Source: Thermogemmatispora carboxidivorans (lineage in GTDB: Bacteria > Chloroflexota > Ktedonobacteria > Ktedonobacterales > Ktedonobacteraceae). From it: a stretch of 64,000 nt of DNA. The stretch spans positions 2,356,001-2,420,000 of the forward strand of contig NZ_JNIM01000001.1 in the NCBI RefSeq assembly GCF_000702505.1, given 5' to 3'. Under the pieces are notes generated by a model that was not told the origin of the DNA, searched no databases, and worked only from the letters and a program-made list of their open reading frames with translations. Below are positions 18,664-26,955 of this stretch, piece by piece. The position numbers and the translations under genes were made by a program. Position 1 is the stretch's first letter. Each line of letters starts with the position of its first letter.

Positions 18664-20559
18664 CTAGAAGGGCGGATAGGCGTTCTGAACCAGGGTGTCG
18701 AAGCCCGCCTGGAACCAGGCCCCCGAGACCGGTGCGTTCGGCATCGCTCCCGTCGGCTGGTTATTGTTCATCGAGTTGCCCCCATAGGTCGGGTCGCACA
18801 TCCGATCGAAGCCTTTGCCCGTTGGGTTATTCGGACCCTGTGGGATCAAGCTGCTGGACCCATCCGACTCCCCTGGTGGCTTGATCCACACAAAGGCGTC
18901 AAAGCCACTCGACGGGTTGGCCTGCGGACGCGCTCCAATCCCGCCTGGCTGGTTGCACCAGTTCCCCCGGCTGTAGCGGCGATCAATGCGCGTCTGATCC
19001 ACGAACGTGTTCAGGTCCGTGGCTGTGCTCGGTCCCGTCGGACGGTTTGGCCCACCCCAGCCGTTGCGCGAGGTATCGATAAGCATCCCGATCGTACTCG
19101 GGAACCCCTGCGCAATGAAGGCATTGCGCATGTCAATGTCGTAGGGCAGCTCATCGATGTAGTTGTTCCACTGGTAGAAGTTCGCCGAGCGCACCGGCTG
19201 GCCCCCAATGGTCTCGTTGGCCGTCATGTACGGCTCCGTCGTCGGGGTGTAATTGGCCGTGTTGCTGATGAAACCATCAATGCTGTTGACCCCCGCCGTC
19301 GTTCCCTTGATCGTGTTGCTGATCAGGGTCACTGCCGGCTGGAAATTGCTGCTCCAACCCAGCCAGCCGCTGTGAGCAATGTCGACGTAGAGATAGACGT
19401 TGGGGATCGCATGCAACTTGTTGATGGCGTACTGAATCCCCTGCACATAGGCCCCACTGGAATTGGCCTCCGCACATTTGGCAATGCTGAGGTTGGTCAC
19501 CAGGTTGGGCAGCGAGTCCGGCTCAATGATCGCCACAATGCGCAGGTTGCTGTACTTGGACTGGCTGAAGGTGGCCGCAATCGGATCGATGAACTGCGAC
19601 TTGTAGGTGGCCAGCCCGTTGTTAGAGACGCTCAGCTCGCCGTTGGAGGCCAGGGCCGCACAGTCACGGTTAGGCAGATCGTAGACCACAAAGGTGATCA
19701 CGATCGGCTGACTGCTGGAGGCCGCCTGCTGCTCGGCAGCGTCCAGGTAGCCGGAGAGGTTGGTCGGGTAGCCGGTCCCACCCGTGACCGCCCCAATGCT
19801 ATCCAACCAGACTGCCGTCGAGTAGTTGGCTACCTGGGCTTCCTTCTGACCTAACGTGCCCCCAACGCTGGCCGCGCCCGCCCTCACTTCCGCCGCCCAG
19901 TAGGGATTGATGAAGCCCTGGGCCCCCGCGTAGGGGTTGTCCACGTGCACGCCCGGCGTGGGAGTGCTCGTCGGCGCCGCTGTGGGGGTTGGGGTCGGAG
20001 TGGTGCCCGGCGTTGGCGTGGGCGTTACCGTCGGCCTAGGCGTGGGAGTCGCGGTCGGAGTGCTGCCCGGGGTCGGCGAGGGCGAGGGGGTCGGTGTGGG
20101 GGTGCCACCGCCACTGCTTCCCCCGCAGGTGTTGCCATTGACGGCGAAGGTGGTCGGGGTCGGGTTGCTGGTCGTCCAGCTGCCGTTGAAGCCTAAACTG
20201 ACTGAGCTGTTAACCGCTACAGTGCCGTTCCAACTGGCGTTGGTGACGGTCACGTTCTGACCCGACTGGCTGAAGTTGCCGTTCCAGCCCTGGGTGACCG
20301 CCTGGCCGCTGGCAGGGAAGGTAAAGGTCAGGGTCCAGCCGTTCCAGGTGCTGCTGCCGGTGTTCTGTAACACCAGGTTGACGCTGAAACCGCCAGGCCA
20401 TTGACTGACGACGCTGTAGCTGACCTGACAGTAGCTGGCTGCATGCACTCGCGCCTGACTGCCAAATAGCCCCGTCAGCAGCAGGACGGGCAGGGCCAGC
20501 AGCACCAGCAGCTGCTTGCGCCTCCACAGACGCTGACGCCTGGGTACCTGTGATGCCAT
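18664..20559 (-). CDS. Secreted CBM2-GH6 cellulase (cellobiohydrolase type)
   Basis: A 631-residue secreted enzyme. A basic N-terminus and hydrophobic core form a signal peptide ending near residue 40 (ARVHA). Residues about 41-148 are a family 2 cellulose-binding module (SQWPGGF, QGWNGNFSQSG, NASWNG, Trp-rich). A Thr/Pro/Gly linker (about 150-205) joins it to a GH6 catalytic domain. There DLPNRDCAA holds the likely catalytic acid, AIIEPDSLPN a conserved acidic loop, and FVWIKPPGESDG the substrate-tunnel motif. It should cleave cellulose from the non-reducing end to cellobiose. Tandem LacI-type operators and a good promoter lie upstream (20683-20743). The CBM2 is very similar to that of the expansin at 47768. 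The exo mode is inferred from the family. Confidence 0.93.
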   Translation of the reverse strand: MASQVPRRQRLWRRKQLLVLLALPVLLLTGLFGSQARVHAASYCQVSYSVVSQWPGGFSVNLVLQNTGSSTWNGWTLTFTFPASGQAVTQGWNGNFSQSGQNVTVTNASWNGTVAVNSSVSLGFNGSWTTSNPTPTTFAVNGNTCGGSSGGGTPTPTPSPSPTPGSTPTATPTPRPTVTPTPTPGTTPTPTPTAAPTSTPTPGVHVDNPYAGAQGFINPYWAAEVRAGAASVGGTLGQKEAQVANYSTAVWLDSIGAVTGGTGYPTNLSGYLDAAEQQAASSSQPIVITFVVYDLPNRDCAALASNGELSVSNNGLATYKSQFIDPIAATFSQSKYSNLRIVAIIEPDSLPNLVTNLSIAKCAEANSSGAYVQGIQYAINKLHAIPNVYLYVDIAHSGWLGWSSNFQPAVTLISNTIKGTTAGVNSIDGFISNTANYTPTTEPYMTANETIGGQPVRSANFYQWNNYIDELPYDIDMRNAFIAQGFPSTIGMLIDTSRNGWGGPNRPTGPSTATDLNTFVDQTRIDRRYSRGNWCNQPGGIGARPQANPSSGFDAFVWIKPPGESDGSSSLIPQGPNNPTGKGFDRMCDPTYGGNSMNNNQPTGAMPNAPVSGAWFQAGFDTLVQNAYPPF

Positions 20560-20639
20560 AGCTTTCCTTGCTTTCCTTTCCTTGTGCTACTACTCCTGCG
20601 CTCCCCGCTCCGCGAAACCGTCCCTGATTTCCACGGATC

Positions 20640-20677
20640 GCGAGGGCGAGTTTCCCCTCGCTTGCATCCCGCAAGCG
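20640..20677 (-). other. Overlapping hairpins in the cellulase leader
   Basis: GCGAGGG (20640-20646) pairs with CCCTCGC (20655-20661), and CGCTTGC (20659-20665) pairs with GCAAGCG (20671-20677). The two stems share bases 20659-20661, so they cannot form fully at the same time. They fall in the predicted 5' leader of the GH6 mRNA, about 80-120 bases before the start codon. Confidence 0.4.
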
Positions 20678-20682
20678 GTACC

Positions 20683-20706
20683 GTAAACGATTACGTAAAC
20701 GGTTAC
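20683..20706 (-). promoter_or_regulatory. Two abutting LacI-family operator palindromes
   Basis: On the minus strand the 24 bases read as two adjacent 12-mers, GTAACCGTTTAC then GTAATCGTTTAC. Both are near-palindromes with the central CG and GTAA/TTAC ends typical of LacI/GalR regulators. They lie immediately after the predicted transcription start of the GH6 cellulase, where a bound repressor would block transcription. A sugar such as cellobiose is a likely inducer, by inference. No LacI-family gene is in the window. Confidence 0.65.
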
Positions 20707-20713
20707 GAATAAA

Positions 20714-20743
20714 TATATACCTGTAGGGGGCGCGCTTTGTCAA
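20714..20743 (-). promoter_or_regulatory. Sigma-70-type promoter of the GH6 cellulase
   Basis: On the minus strand TTGACA (20738-20743) is a perfect -35, and TATATA (20714-20719) lies 18 bases downstream as the -10. The predicted start near 20707 gives a leader of about 150 bases that includes both operators. Confidence 0.65.
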
Positions 20744-20848
20744 GGGAGGGAGAGAAAGGAGGCAGGGGGGCAAGGGGGCATCCCTCCTTGTTCCTCTGCC
20801 TCAGAGGGCCGGCATCCGTCTGAGAAGCAGCCGGGGCGCCAGTGGGCG

Positions 20849-21667
20849 TTACAGGTCATCGTAGCGACCGTGGCGGCCATGTCCCTCCACGAAGCGCCTG
20901 GCCCCGGCCTGGGCCTCATTCGACTGGAGTGTCTTGAGGCCATAGCTGGCTTCATGGCGCAGGGCCTCTGGCAGGGGGAGAGACCATTGCTCATAGAGCG
21001 AGCGTCGGTCAGAGCGCAGGCATTGCTGAGGAAAGCATGCGAGGTTGTTCGCCAGGGCCAGTGCTGTAGGCAAAGCCTCGCCGGGCGGAGTCAGGCGATT
21101 GACCAGCCCCATGCGCCAGGCCTCCTCACCTGAGACACCGCGTCCGGTCAGGATCAGGTCAAGCGCGTGGCTCTGGCCAATCAGGCGGGGCAGGCGCACT
21201 GTTCCCCCATCCATGAGAGGCACGCCCCAGCGACGATTGTAGACCCCCAGGATGGCGTTCTCAGCGGCCACGCGCAGGTCGCACCAGAGTGCCAGCTCCA
21301 GGCCGCCCGCCACTGCATAGCCCTCAATAGCCGCAATCACTGGCTTCTGCAAGAGCAGGCGCGTGGGGCCGAGTGGCCCATCCCCCTCGCTCTCAAGCCT
21401 GGGAGTCTCTCCTGCTGACAGCTCCTTCAGGTCGAAGCCGGAGCAAAAACTACCGCCGGCTCCCGTCAGGACCGCTACGGCCAGTTCCGCATCGTCGTCA
21501 AAGCTGCGGAACGTCTCCAGTAAGGCGCGGGCTAGCTCAACCGTGATCGCGTTGCGGCTCTGTGGGCGATTCAGCGTCACGATCAACACCGCCCCCTGAC
21601 GCTCCACCAGCAGCGGCCTGGCTTCGTTGGGAGTACCCGCCGTGGTGGTCTCAGCATGCTCGGACAT
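20849..21667 (-). CDS. Enoyl-CoA hydratase/isomerase family protein
   Basis: A 272-residue crotonase-fold protein. Oxyanion-hole segments are visible as SFCSGFDLKEL and KPVIAAIEGYAVAGGLELAL. The catalytic acidic region reads RRWGVPLMDGGTVRLP, with Asp where many hydratases have Glu, so the exact reaction (hydratase, isomerase or related acyl-CoA chemistry) is uncertain. The ATG at 21667 is preferred over one 33 bases upstream because GGAGAGGAG lies just before it. It stands alone between the cellulase and a lipoprotein gene on the same strand. Confidence 0.85.
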   Translation of the reverse strand: MSEHAETTTAGTPNEARPLLVERQGAVLIVTLNRPQSRNAITVELARALLETFRSFDDDAELAVAVLTGAGGSFCSGFDLKELSAGETPRLESEGDGPLGPTRLLLQKPVIAAIEGYAVAGGLELALWCDLRVAAENAILGVYNRRWGVPLMDGGTVRLPRLIGQSHALDLILTGRGVSGEEAWRMGLVNRLTPPGEALPTALALANNLACFPQQCLRSDRRSLYEQWSLPLPEALRHEASYGLKTLQSNEAQAGARRFVEGHGRHGRYDDL

Positions 21668-21798
21668 CGTTGCTCCTCTCCTTCTTCTGCGAATGGGCAC
21701 AATGAGAATTCACAAGACCTCTTGGCGGGCCTCGCACAGCCCACCGCACCCCCTACTCTATCCTCTCGAGCTACCGCTTGTCCAGCCGCTGCTCCTGG

Positions 21799-22350
21799 CT
21801 AGTATTTATATGGGCTGCCCTCGGGCGTCGGCGTTGCCAGCTCGGAAAGCGAAGGGGTGGCCACGAACCAGCGTCCTCCAATGCCATTGCCCTGTGTCTG
21901 CCCCGGGGCGGTATCGCCGGCATACGTGTAGAGCAGGTGCCCGTTGTAGGCCACCTGCTGACCGTGGGCGTCTTGGACGACGCTAAGCTTGCCAGGAAGA
22001 GAAGAGGCGCTCTGAGGCGAGCCACTCCCCTGGAAGAGCAGCGGAGGCCAGGTACTGGCACAGCCACCTGTGCAGGCCGACTGCGTCGGCGTATCCGAGG
22101 TGAAGTAGTAGAGCGTCTTCCCCTGACTATCCGTCAGAATCGCTGTCGACTGGCCGTTGAGGGAGACCGTGGCAATCTTCACGACCACGCTGCCAGACAT
22201 ACTGACGGTCGTCGGCGTCCCGTTCATCGAGCCGCTTGCACTACTCGTGCCTGTACTCTGATTGCTACTGCCACATGATGCCAAAACGATCCCTGCGGCT
22301 AATATTGGCAGAAAGAACTTCAGCGGATTCGTGCGAAACCACTGCATCAT
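21799..22350 (-). CDS. COG4315-type secreted repeat lipoprotein
   Basis: A 183-residue predicted lipoprotein. A hydrophobic N-terminus ends in the lipobox LASC (Cys near residue 26), followed by a Ser/Thr/Gly-rich spacer. The rest carries two copies of the secreted repeat family (COG4315/PF03640): DSQGKTLYYFTSDTPTQSAC, followed by CASTWPPLL, then QVAYNGHLLYTYAGDTAPGQ. The function of this family is unknown; its members are found on bacterial cell surfaces. Two adjacent ATGs follow GGAGGG, and either could be used. A tandem AGGTTAC repeat (22437-22450) lies upstream. Confidence 0.85.
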   Translation of the reverse strand: MMQWFRTNPLKFFLPILAAGIVLASCGSSNQSTGTSSASGSMNGTPTTVSMSGSVVVKIATVSLNGQSTAILTDSQGKTLYYFTSDTPTQSACTGGCASTWPPLLFQGSGSPQSASSLPGKLSVVQDAHGQQVAYNGHLLYTYAGDTAPGQTQGNGIGGRWFVATPSLSELATPTPEGSPYKY

Positions 22351-22610
22351 TGACCCTCCAGCGTCGAAAGTAGGGATGAAAAGCTGGGTGCACAGTAGCC
22401 CAGCTATCGAGGTATCCGCTTAAGTCCTACGCTCGCAGGTTACAGGTTACCGAAGTCTGGATGAGGGGCTGCTGCCGAGACTCACGCTCCTTCATTCCCA
22501 AATTGGCCCGGGGTGACGGGATCAGGATGCCTTCGACGCGCGAACAGGCCCAAAAGTACCTGAGTGCCGGCCTTCCACCGGCACCCAGCAAGCCGCCTGG
22601 GGCGGCGAGG

Positions 22611-23735
22611 CTAGTTCCCGTAGGAGATCACCATCGGCGGCGGCTGTAAAGCCAGCACCTGAGCTGGAGTCATCAACGTTCGCGCCTCGATATGGTAGAA
22701 GAGCTTGAAGCCTCCATAGCGGAAATTATGATACTTCTGCATGTCCTGCTCTACCCACGTCGCATATTGGCGAATCTTATCCTGCTGATCGCCGCGATAG
22801 CCGCCAACACTATCGACGTGGATCACCACGTCAACGCGCGGATCATAGAGTAAATTGCGCTTATCTGCAAATTCTGCCATCGATGCATCGTATGGATTCT
22901 TCAGGCCATCTCCATCACCCCGATACTGATGAATTACCAGGATCTTGCGCGGGACATGGTATTGCATCGGCAGCGCGGCCAGCGTCTCAATGACTGGATT
23001 CAGATCGGCGGCCCGTACATTGCTGAGGTTGACGCCTGGAATCCCGTTGTGGCGCGGAAACATCCACTCGGGATCGATGGCCAGTTCCACAAAGCTATAG
23101 TGCTCCAGATAGGGCAGAAAGAAGCGCAACTCCTGCATCACAGGAGCTTGACCGAAACTGAGGTCCAGAAACAGCAGCAGATTGTTTTTCTGGCAGAAGC
23201 GGATGTAGGTCCCGATGGTTGCCGGGTCCAGGCGGTGGCTGTAGGTCTGCTCAGGCCCAGGATAGCGGTCGGGCACGCTGGCCACCAGGTCGATGGCCAG
23301 CTTTACGGGGTGGCTCGGATCAAGCCGGGCATAGGCTGCTCCTTGGGCCTGGAGCTGGGCCAACATCTGGGCGTTGAGCTGGTAAGCCGGTCCGGTCGCT
23401 GGCGCCCCGGGAATCCCGTAGAACGCTACCACCCGATAGCGAGGGAGAATCGCCCCCACATTAGGATCAAAGGGCTGTATTGGTTCCGCCCGCTCGCCCA
23501 GGCGCTCCTCATTGAGCAGCGCCGAGGGCTGCTGCTGACGGGCCACTAATTGCCAGGCCAGTACCGTCCCAGCTACCAGCAGCGGCAGCAGCAGCAGCCC
23601 AAAGAGCAGCCCCATCAGGACTGAGGTTCTCCTGGTGCCACGTGGACCAGGGCCCCTTCTGGCTCCCCCCAGGGGCCTGGTCGGAATGGTGCTGAGCGCC
23701 TCCCCCCGGCTGGAGCGTCTTGTCGGAGTCATCAT
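22611..23735 (-). CDS. Unknown membrane-anchored extracytoplasmic protein
   Basis: A 374-residue protein. The first 45 residues are Arg/Thr-rich, then one membrane segment (about 42-65, LLFGLLLLPLLVAGTVLAW) anchors it with the C-terminus outside. The outer domain (about 90-374) has alternating beta/alpha character with acidic and aromatic motifs such as ELAIDPEWMFP, ILVIHQYRGD and VDVVIHVDSVGGYRGD. These look like strand ends of a TIM-barrel, perhaps a glycoside-hydrolase-like fold, but I cannot name the family. I prefer the ATG at 23735 because GAGGAGG lies 12 bases before it; an upstream in-frame start at 23804 lacks one. It stands alone, divergent from acuB. Confidence 0.8.
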   Translation of the reverse strand: MMTPTRRSSRGEALSTIPTRPLGGARRGPGPRGTRRTSVLMGLLFGLLLLPLLVAGTVLAWQLVARQQQPSALLNEERLGERAEPIQPFDPNVGAILPRYRVVAFYGIPGAPATGPAYQLNAQMLAQLQAQGAAYARLDPSHPVKLAIDLVASVPDRYPGPEQTYSHRLDPATIGTYIRFCQKNNLLLFLDLSFGQAPVMQELRFFLPYLEHYSFVELAIDPEWMFPRHNGIPGVNLSNVRAADLNPVIETLAALPMQYHVPRKILVIHQYRGDGDGLKNPYDASMAEFADKRNLLYDPRVDVVIHVDSVGGYRGDQQDKIRQYATWVEQDMQKYHNFRYGGFKLFYHIEARTLMTPAQVLALQPPPMVISYGN

Positions 23736-24072
23736 GACGATCCAGGTCCTCCTCAAAAACCCCTGCTCTCTTTCCAGAAACGACCAATGGCGATACCTGT
23801 ACATGGACGGTCACGAGGTGCCCCGGAGACACGGTTTGCTTCCTCCTGAACAGGACACTATAGACGGAAACGGTGCAGTGGCAGGATTCGGGATGCTCTC
23901 CCCCAGATAGGCTACTTCCCCTGGGGAAGGAGGCGAGGCGCAGGCCGTGGGCAGGGATATGGCTCCCTCTCGGCAACCATATGCTATCATAAAGACGGCT
24001 GACGGTCGTTCTCTCTATTTCCCGGCGTGACGAACGCTGCCGGAGCGGTCCGCTAAAGGAGGAGGGCACGCT
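23736..24072. other. 337-base divergent gap before acuB
   Basis: This gap separates a minus-strand unknown gene from acuB. An AT-rich patch (about 23978-23996, with TATCAT) could be the acuB -10, but no matching -35 was seen. AAAGGAGGAGGG just before 24073 is a strong ribosome binding site. Nothing else was recognised. Confidence 0.5.
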
Positions 24073-24783
24073 ATGCTTGTCAAAGATGTCATGACCAGAA
24101 AGCTGATTACAGTGACCCCCGATGATTCCCTTGGGCACGCTGCCACGCTGCTGCGCCAGTTTCAGTTTCATCATCTGCCGGTGGTTCAAGGGGAGCCTGC
24201 CATCTTCGGCTTCACGGGAGCGGCGAAGCCTCTCTACCTGGAAGGGCTGCTGACCTCGCAGGATATCGACCTGGCTGTCGCCGCCTCGGGTCAGCAGCCC
24301 TGGCAGGAGCGACATGTGCAGGAGGTCATGGACCATAGCCCCGTCTGCGTGACTCCCACGACCAGCGTCGCCGCTGCCGCCCAGCTGCTGGTTGAGCGCG
24401 GACTCAACGGCTTGCCCGTCGTCGAGTATGAGCAGCAGGAGCAGCGAACGCGCCCCCTCCTGGTGGGTCTGTTGACCCGCAGCGATCTTCTCATTGCGCT
24501 CGCCCGCGCTCTGGGAGCCTTCGAGCCAGGCATGCAGCTCCTGATCCCCTTCACTGCTGGCAACCCGACCCCATTGGCCCGTCTTCTGCTCCTGGCTGCT
24601 GAGCTGCATGTTCAGGTCCGTAGCCTGGTCGTCGTTCCGCCCAGGAACGGCCAGCCACACATGGCGACCGTACGCCTGGGCACCATTAACCCGGCCCCTC
24701 TCTTGATGCGCCTGCAGGATGAGGGCATCAACTATACGTTTCCTGATCTTGCTCTAGAGGAGCGCAGCCATGACCAAGCCTGA
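24073..24783 (+). CDS. acuB: AcuB-like CBS-domain protein
   Basis: A 236-residue protein with two CBS domains, starting MLVKDVMTRKLITVTPDDSL and repeating at VQEVMDHSPVCVTPTTSV (about residue 86). A C-terminal ACT-like part (about 155-236) follows. CBS pairs bind adenine nucleotides and act as energy sensors. In Bacillus acuB sits with acuA and acuC, which control acetyl-CoA synthetase by acetylation. Here the gene overlaps the AcuC-AcuA fusion by 14 bases, which supports the name. The precise role of AcuB is not established in that system. Confidence 0.82.
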   Translation: MLVKDVMTRKLITVTPDDSLGHAATLLRQFQFHHLPVVQGEPAIFGFTGAAKPLYLEGLLTSQDIDLAVAASGQQPWQERHVQEVMDHSPVCVTPTTSVAAAAQLLVERGLNGLPVVEYEQQEQRTRPLLVGLLTRSDLLIALARALGAFEPGMQLLIPFTAGNPTPLARLLLLAAELHVQVRSLVVVPPRNGQPHMATVRLGTINPAPLLMRLQDEGINYTFPDLALEERSHDQA

Positions 24784-26779
24784 TCTTGCTTCTTCCCACC
24801 CCCGCGTTTGCCTGGCTTTTGACCCGCTGGAACTCCACTACGATTTTGGGGCCTCCCACCCCCTGCAGGCAGACCGCATGCGCGCTTTGCTGGACCTGCT
24901 GGAGACCTGCCAGCTTTGGCGCCAGGACGATCCCCAGTTGCACCTTCCAATCCGCCCCGCTTCCCTCGATGAACTGCGGCTGATCCACACCGATGACTAC
25001 CTGGCCGCGGTTCAACGGCTCGGGGCCGCAGCGACAAAGCTGCCCGCTCTTCCTCCCCAGCAACGACAGGAGCTGGAGCAACAGGCTTTCCGCTACGGCT
25101 TCGGCGATGGCGACACGCCTATTATGCCTGAAATGCATGAGGTTTCGGCGATGATCGCCGGCGGGACCTTGGTCGCGATGAGCGCCGTGCTCGGCTTGCC
25201 CGAGGGCGGCCAGTTCTCTTCGCCCGAGGAGCGGCCCGTGCATGTCTTCCATCCCGGCGGCGGCCTTCATCATGCCTGGGCCAGTCGTGCCTCGGGCTTC
25301 TGCATCTATAATGATGCTGCTGTGGCCATTGCTCATGTGCTGCGCGCCAGTGAGGCCAAAGTCCTCTATGTCGATTTCGACGCTCATCATGGCGATGGGG
25401 TACAGCGAGCCTTTTATGATGAACCGCGTGTCTTGACGGTCTCCCTCCACGAAACGGGTCGCTACCTCTTCCCCGGCACCGGCGATGTCCTGGAACTCGG
25501 GAATGGCCTTGGTCGCGGCTACTCTGTCAATGTGCCTCTGGAGCCATTTACACAGGATGACTCCTACATCGAGGTCATTGAGAATCTGCTGCCACCCCTG
25601 GCCCTCTCCTTTGCTCCCGACGTAATTATCAGCAACCACGGCTGCGACACGCATGCCTGGGACCCGCTGACCCATCTGGCCTTGACGACGCGGGCCTTAC
25701 AGGCTCAGGTGCGGCTGGTGCACGAGCTGGCCCATCGCTACTGCGGTGGGCGCTGGGTCGCTGTTGGCGGCGGTGGCTATGATCCCTATCGGGTCGTGCC
25801 GCGGGCCTGGACCCTGGTCTGGGCGGAAATGTCCGGTCAGCCGCTCCCCACACAGCTCCCCGCCGACTGGATCGAGCGCTGGCGCCCGTCGTGGGAGGCC
25901 ATGCGCGAGCGCGAGCGCGAAACCTGGGAGGTGATGGGCAAACCGCAACAGGAAAGCAGCTTCCCTACAGCCTTCGAGGACCAGCCTGCCCACTTCCCGC
26001 CGGTGCCGCGTATCCAGGAAATCACGCGGGCCAACCGCCATACGGCCTCTCTCGTTCGCCATCTAGCCGTGCCGCCTGCCGTGCGACCGGCATTTCCACC
26101 GCTGCGCCAGCGCTCACCGCTGGCGGGCCTCTTCGATTTGCTCCACCTGCGCGGCGCTGATACGCCCTCGCGTAGCCAGACCTTGCAAACGGCGCGCGGC
26201 CCGATCCTCCTGCGCGATTTCTGTCCACCCTCGCTTGTCGAACGCTTGCAACCCTCCAGCGGCCTCTGCTCCTTCACGCGCCTGCCCGAGCGTGAGCACC
26301 GTCTGCTACTGGAGATTGCGCAGCGGGCAGATTGCGCGCTCGCGCTCGCCCATACCCCGGGAGGCGAGATCATCGGCGAGGTGACCCTGGCCCCTGGTGA
26401 CGCCTGGTGGGAAGGGTTGGAGCAGATCTATGAGGTGGCCATTGAGGTCAGCCGAGACTGGCGTGGTCTGGGCATCGCGCGCAATCTGCTGGCTTTTGCC
26501 CTCGATCTGGAAGCTCGCGAGGACTTGATCTTCTTTGCCGTTGGCCTCTCCTGGCACTGGGATATCGAGGGCACTGGCTTGTCGATCTATCGCTATCGGG
26601 AGATGCTTATCAAGCTCTTTGGTTCTCAGGGCTTTAAGGAGTATCCTACCAATGAGCCGAATATCGCTATGGACCCGGCCAATGTCTTGCTGGTCCGCGT
26701 CGGCAGCCGGGCTGATCAGCGCATCGTCAGCCAATTCTTCAGCCGGGTGCTGAGTACACCCCAGCTGCCCCGCTTCTGA
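24770..26779 (+). CDS. AcuC-AcuA fusion: histone-deacetylase-family deacetylase with C-terminal protein acetyltransferase
   Basis: A 669-residue two-enzyme fusion. The N-terminal 380 residues are an HDAC/AcuC deacetylase with active-site motifs HPGGGLHHA, DFDAHHGDGV, SNHGCDTHAWDP and GGGYDP (zinc ligands and charge relay). After a charged linker (about 380-450) comes a GNAT domain (about 453-660). It closely resembles Bacillus AcuA: YEVAIEVSRDWRGLGIARNL forms the acetyl-CoA loop, and WHWDIEG plus NEPNIAMDPANVLLVRVG match the AcuA signature. AcuA acetylates and AcuC deacetylates acetyl-CoA synthetase in Bacillus. Here writer and eraser would be made in a fixed 1:1 ratio. No acs gene is in the window, so the target is inferred. 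Confidence 0.9.
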   Translation: MTKPDLASSHPRVCLAFDPLELHYDFGASHPLQADRMRALLDLLETCQLWRQDDPQLHLPIRPASLDELRLIHTDDYLAAVQRLGAAATKLPALPPQQRQELEQQAFRYGFGDGDTPIMPEMHEVSAMIAGGTLVAMSAVLGLPEGGQFSSPEERPVHVFHPGGGLHHAWASRASGFCIYNDAAVAIAHVLRASEAKVLYVDFDAHHGDGVQRAFYDEPRVLTVSLHETGRYLFPGTGDVLELGNGLGRGYSVNVPLEPFTQDDSYIEVIENLLPPLALSFAPDVIISNHGCDTHAWDPLTHLALTTRALQAQVRLVHELAHRYCGGRWVAVGGGGYDPYRVVPRAWTLVWAEMSGQPLPTQLPADWIERWRPSWEAMRERERETWEVMGKPQQESSFPTAFEDQPAHFPPVPRIQEITRANRHTASLVRHLAVPPAVRPAFPPLRQRSPLAGLFDLLHLRGADTPSRSQTLQTARGPILLRDFCPPSLVERLQPSSGLCSFTRLPEREHRLLLEIAQRADCALALAHTPGGEIIGEVTLAPGDAWWEGLEQIYEVAIEVSRDWRGLGIARNLLAFALDLEAREDLIFFAVGLSWHWDIEGTGLSIYRYREMLIKLFGSQGFKEYPTNEPNIAMDPANVLLVRVGSRADQRIVSQFFSRVLSTPQLPRF

Positions 26780-26955
26780 GTTTGAGCTGAGCCATCTGGA
26801 ACAACGGGGAGGTATCCCTCTTCTGACGGCGGCAAGGGGTGCCCCCTCGCCCGTCTTGGCTTGCTCGCTTGTGCGTCTGCCTCTTCGCCGCTCAGCGGGG
26901 ACTGGCATTCACCTAGCACCTGGCTCACTTCCTGATCATTTGTGGAGGCTCTTCT

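Noticed and set aside
19937..20260. Val/Gly-rich plus-strand ORF with GVGV repeats
   Set aside because: Complement of the Thr/Pro linker of the GH6 cellulase, not an elastin-like protein.
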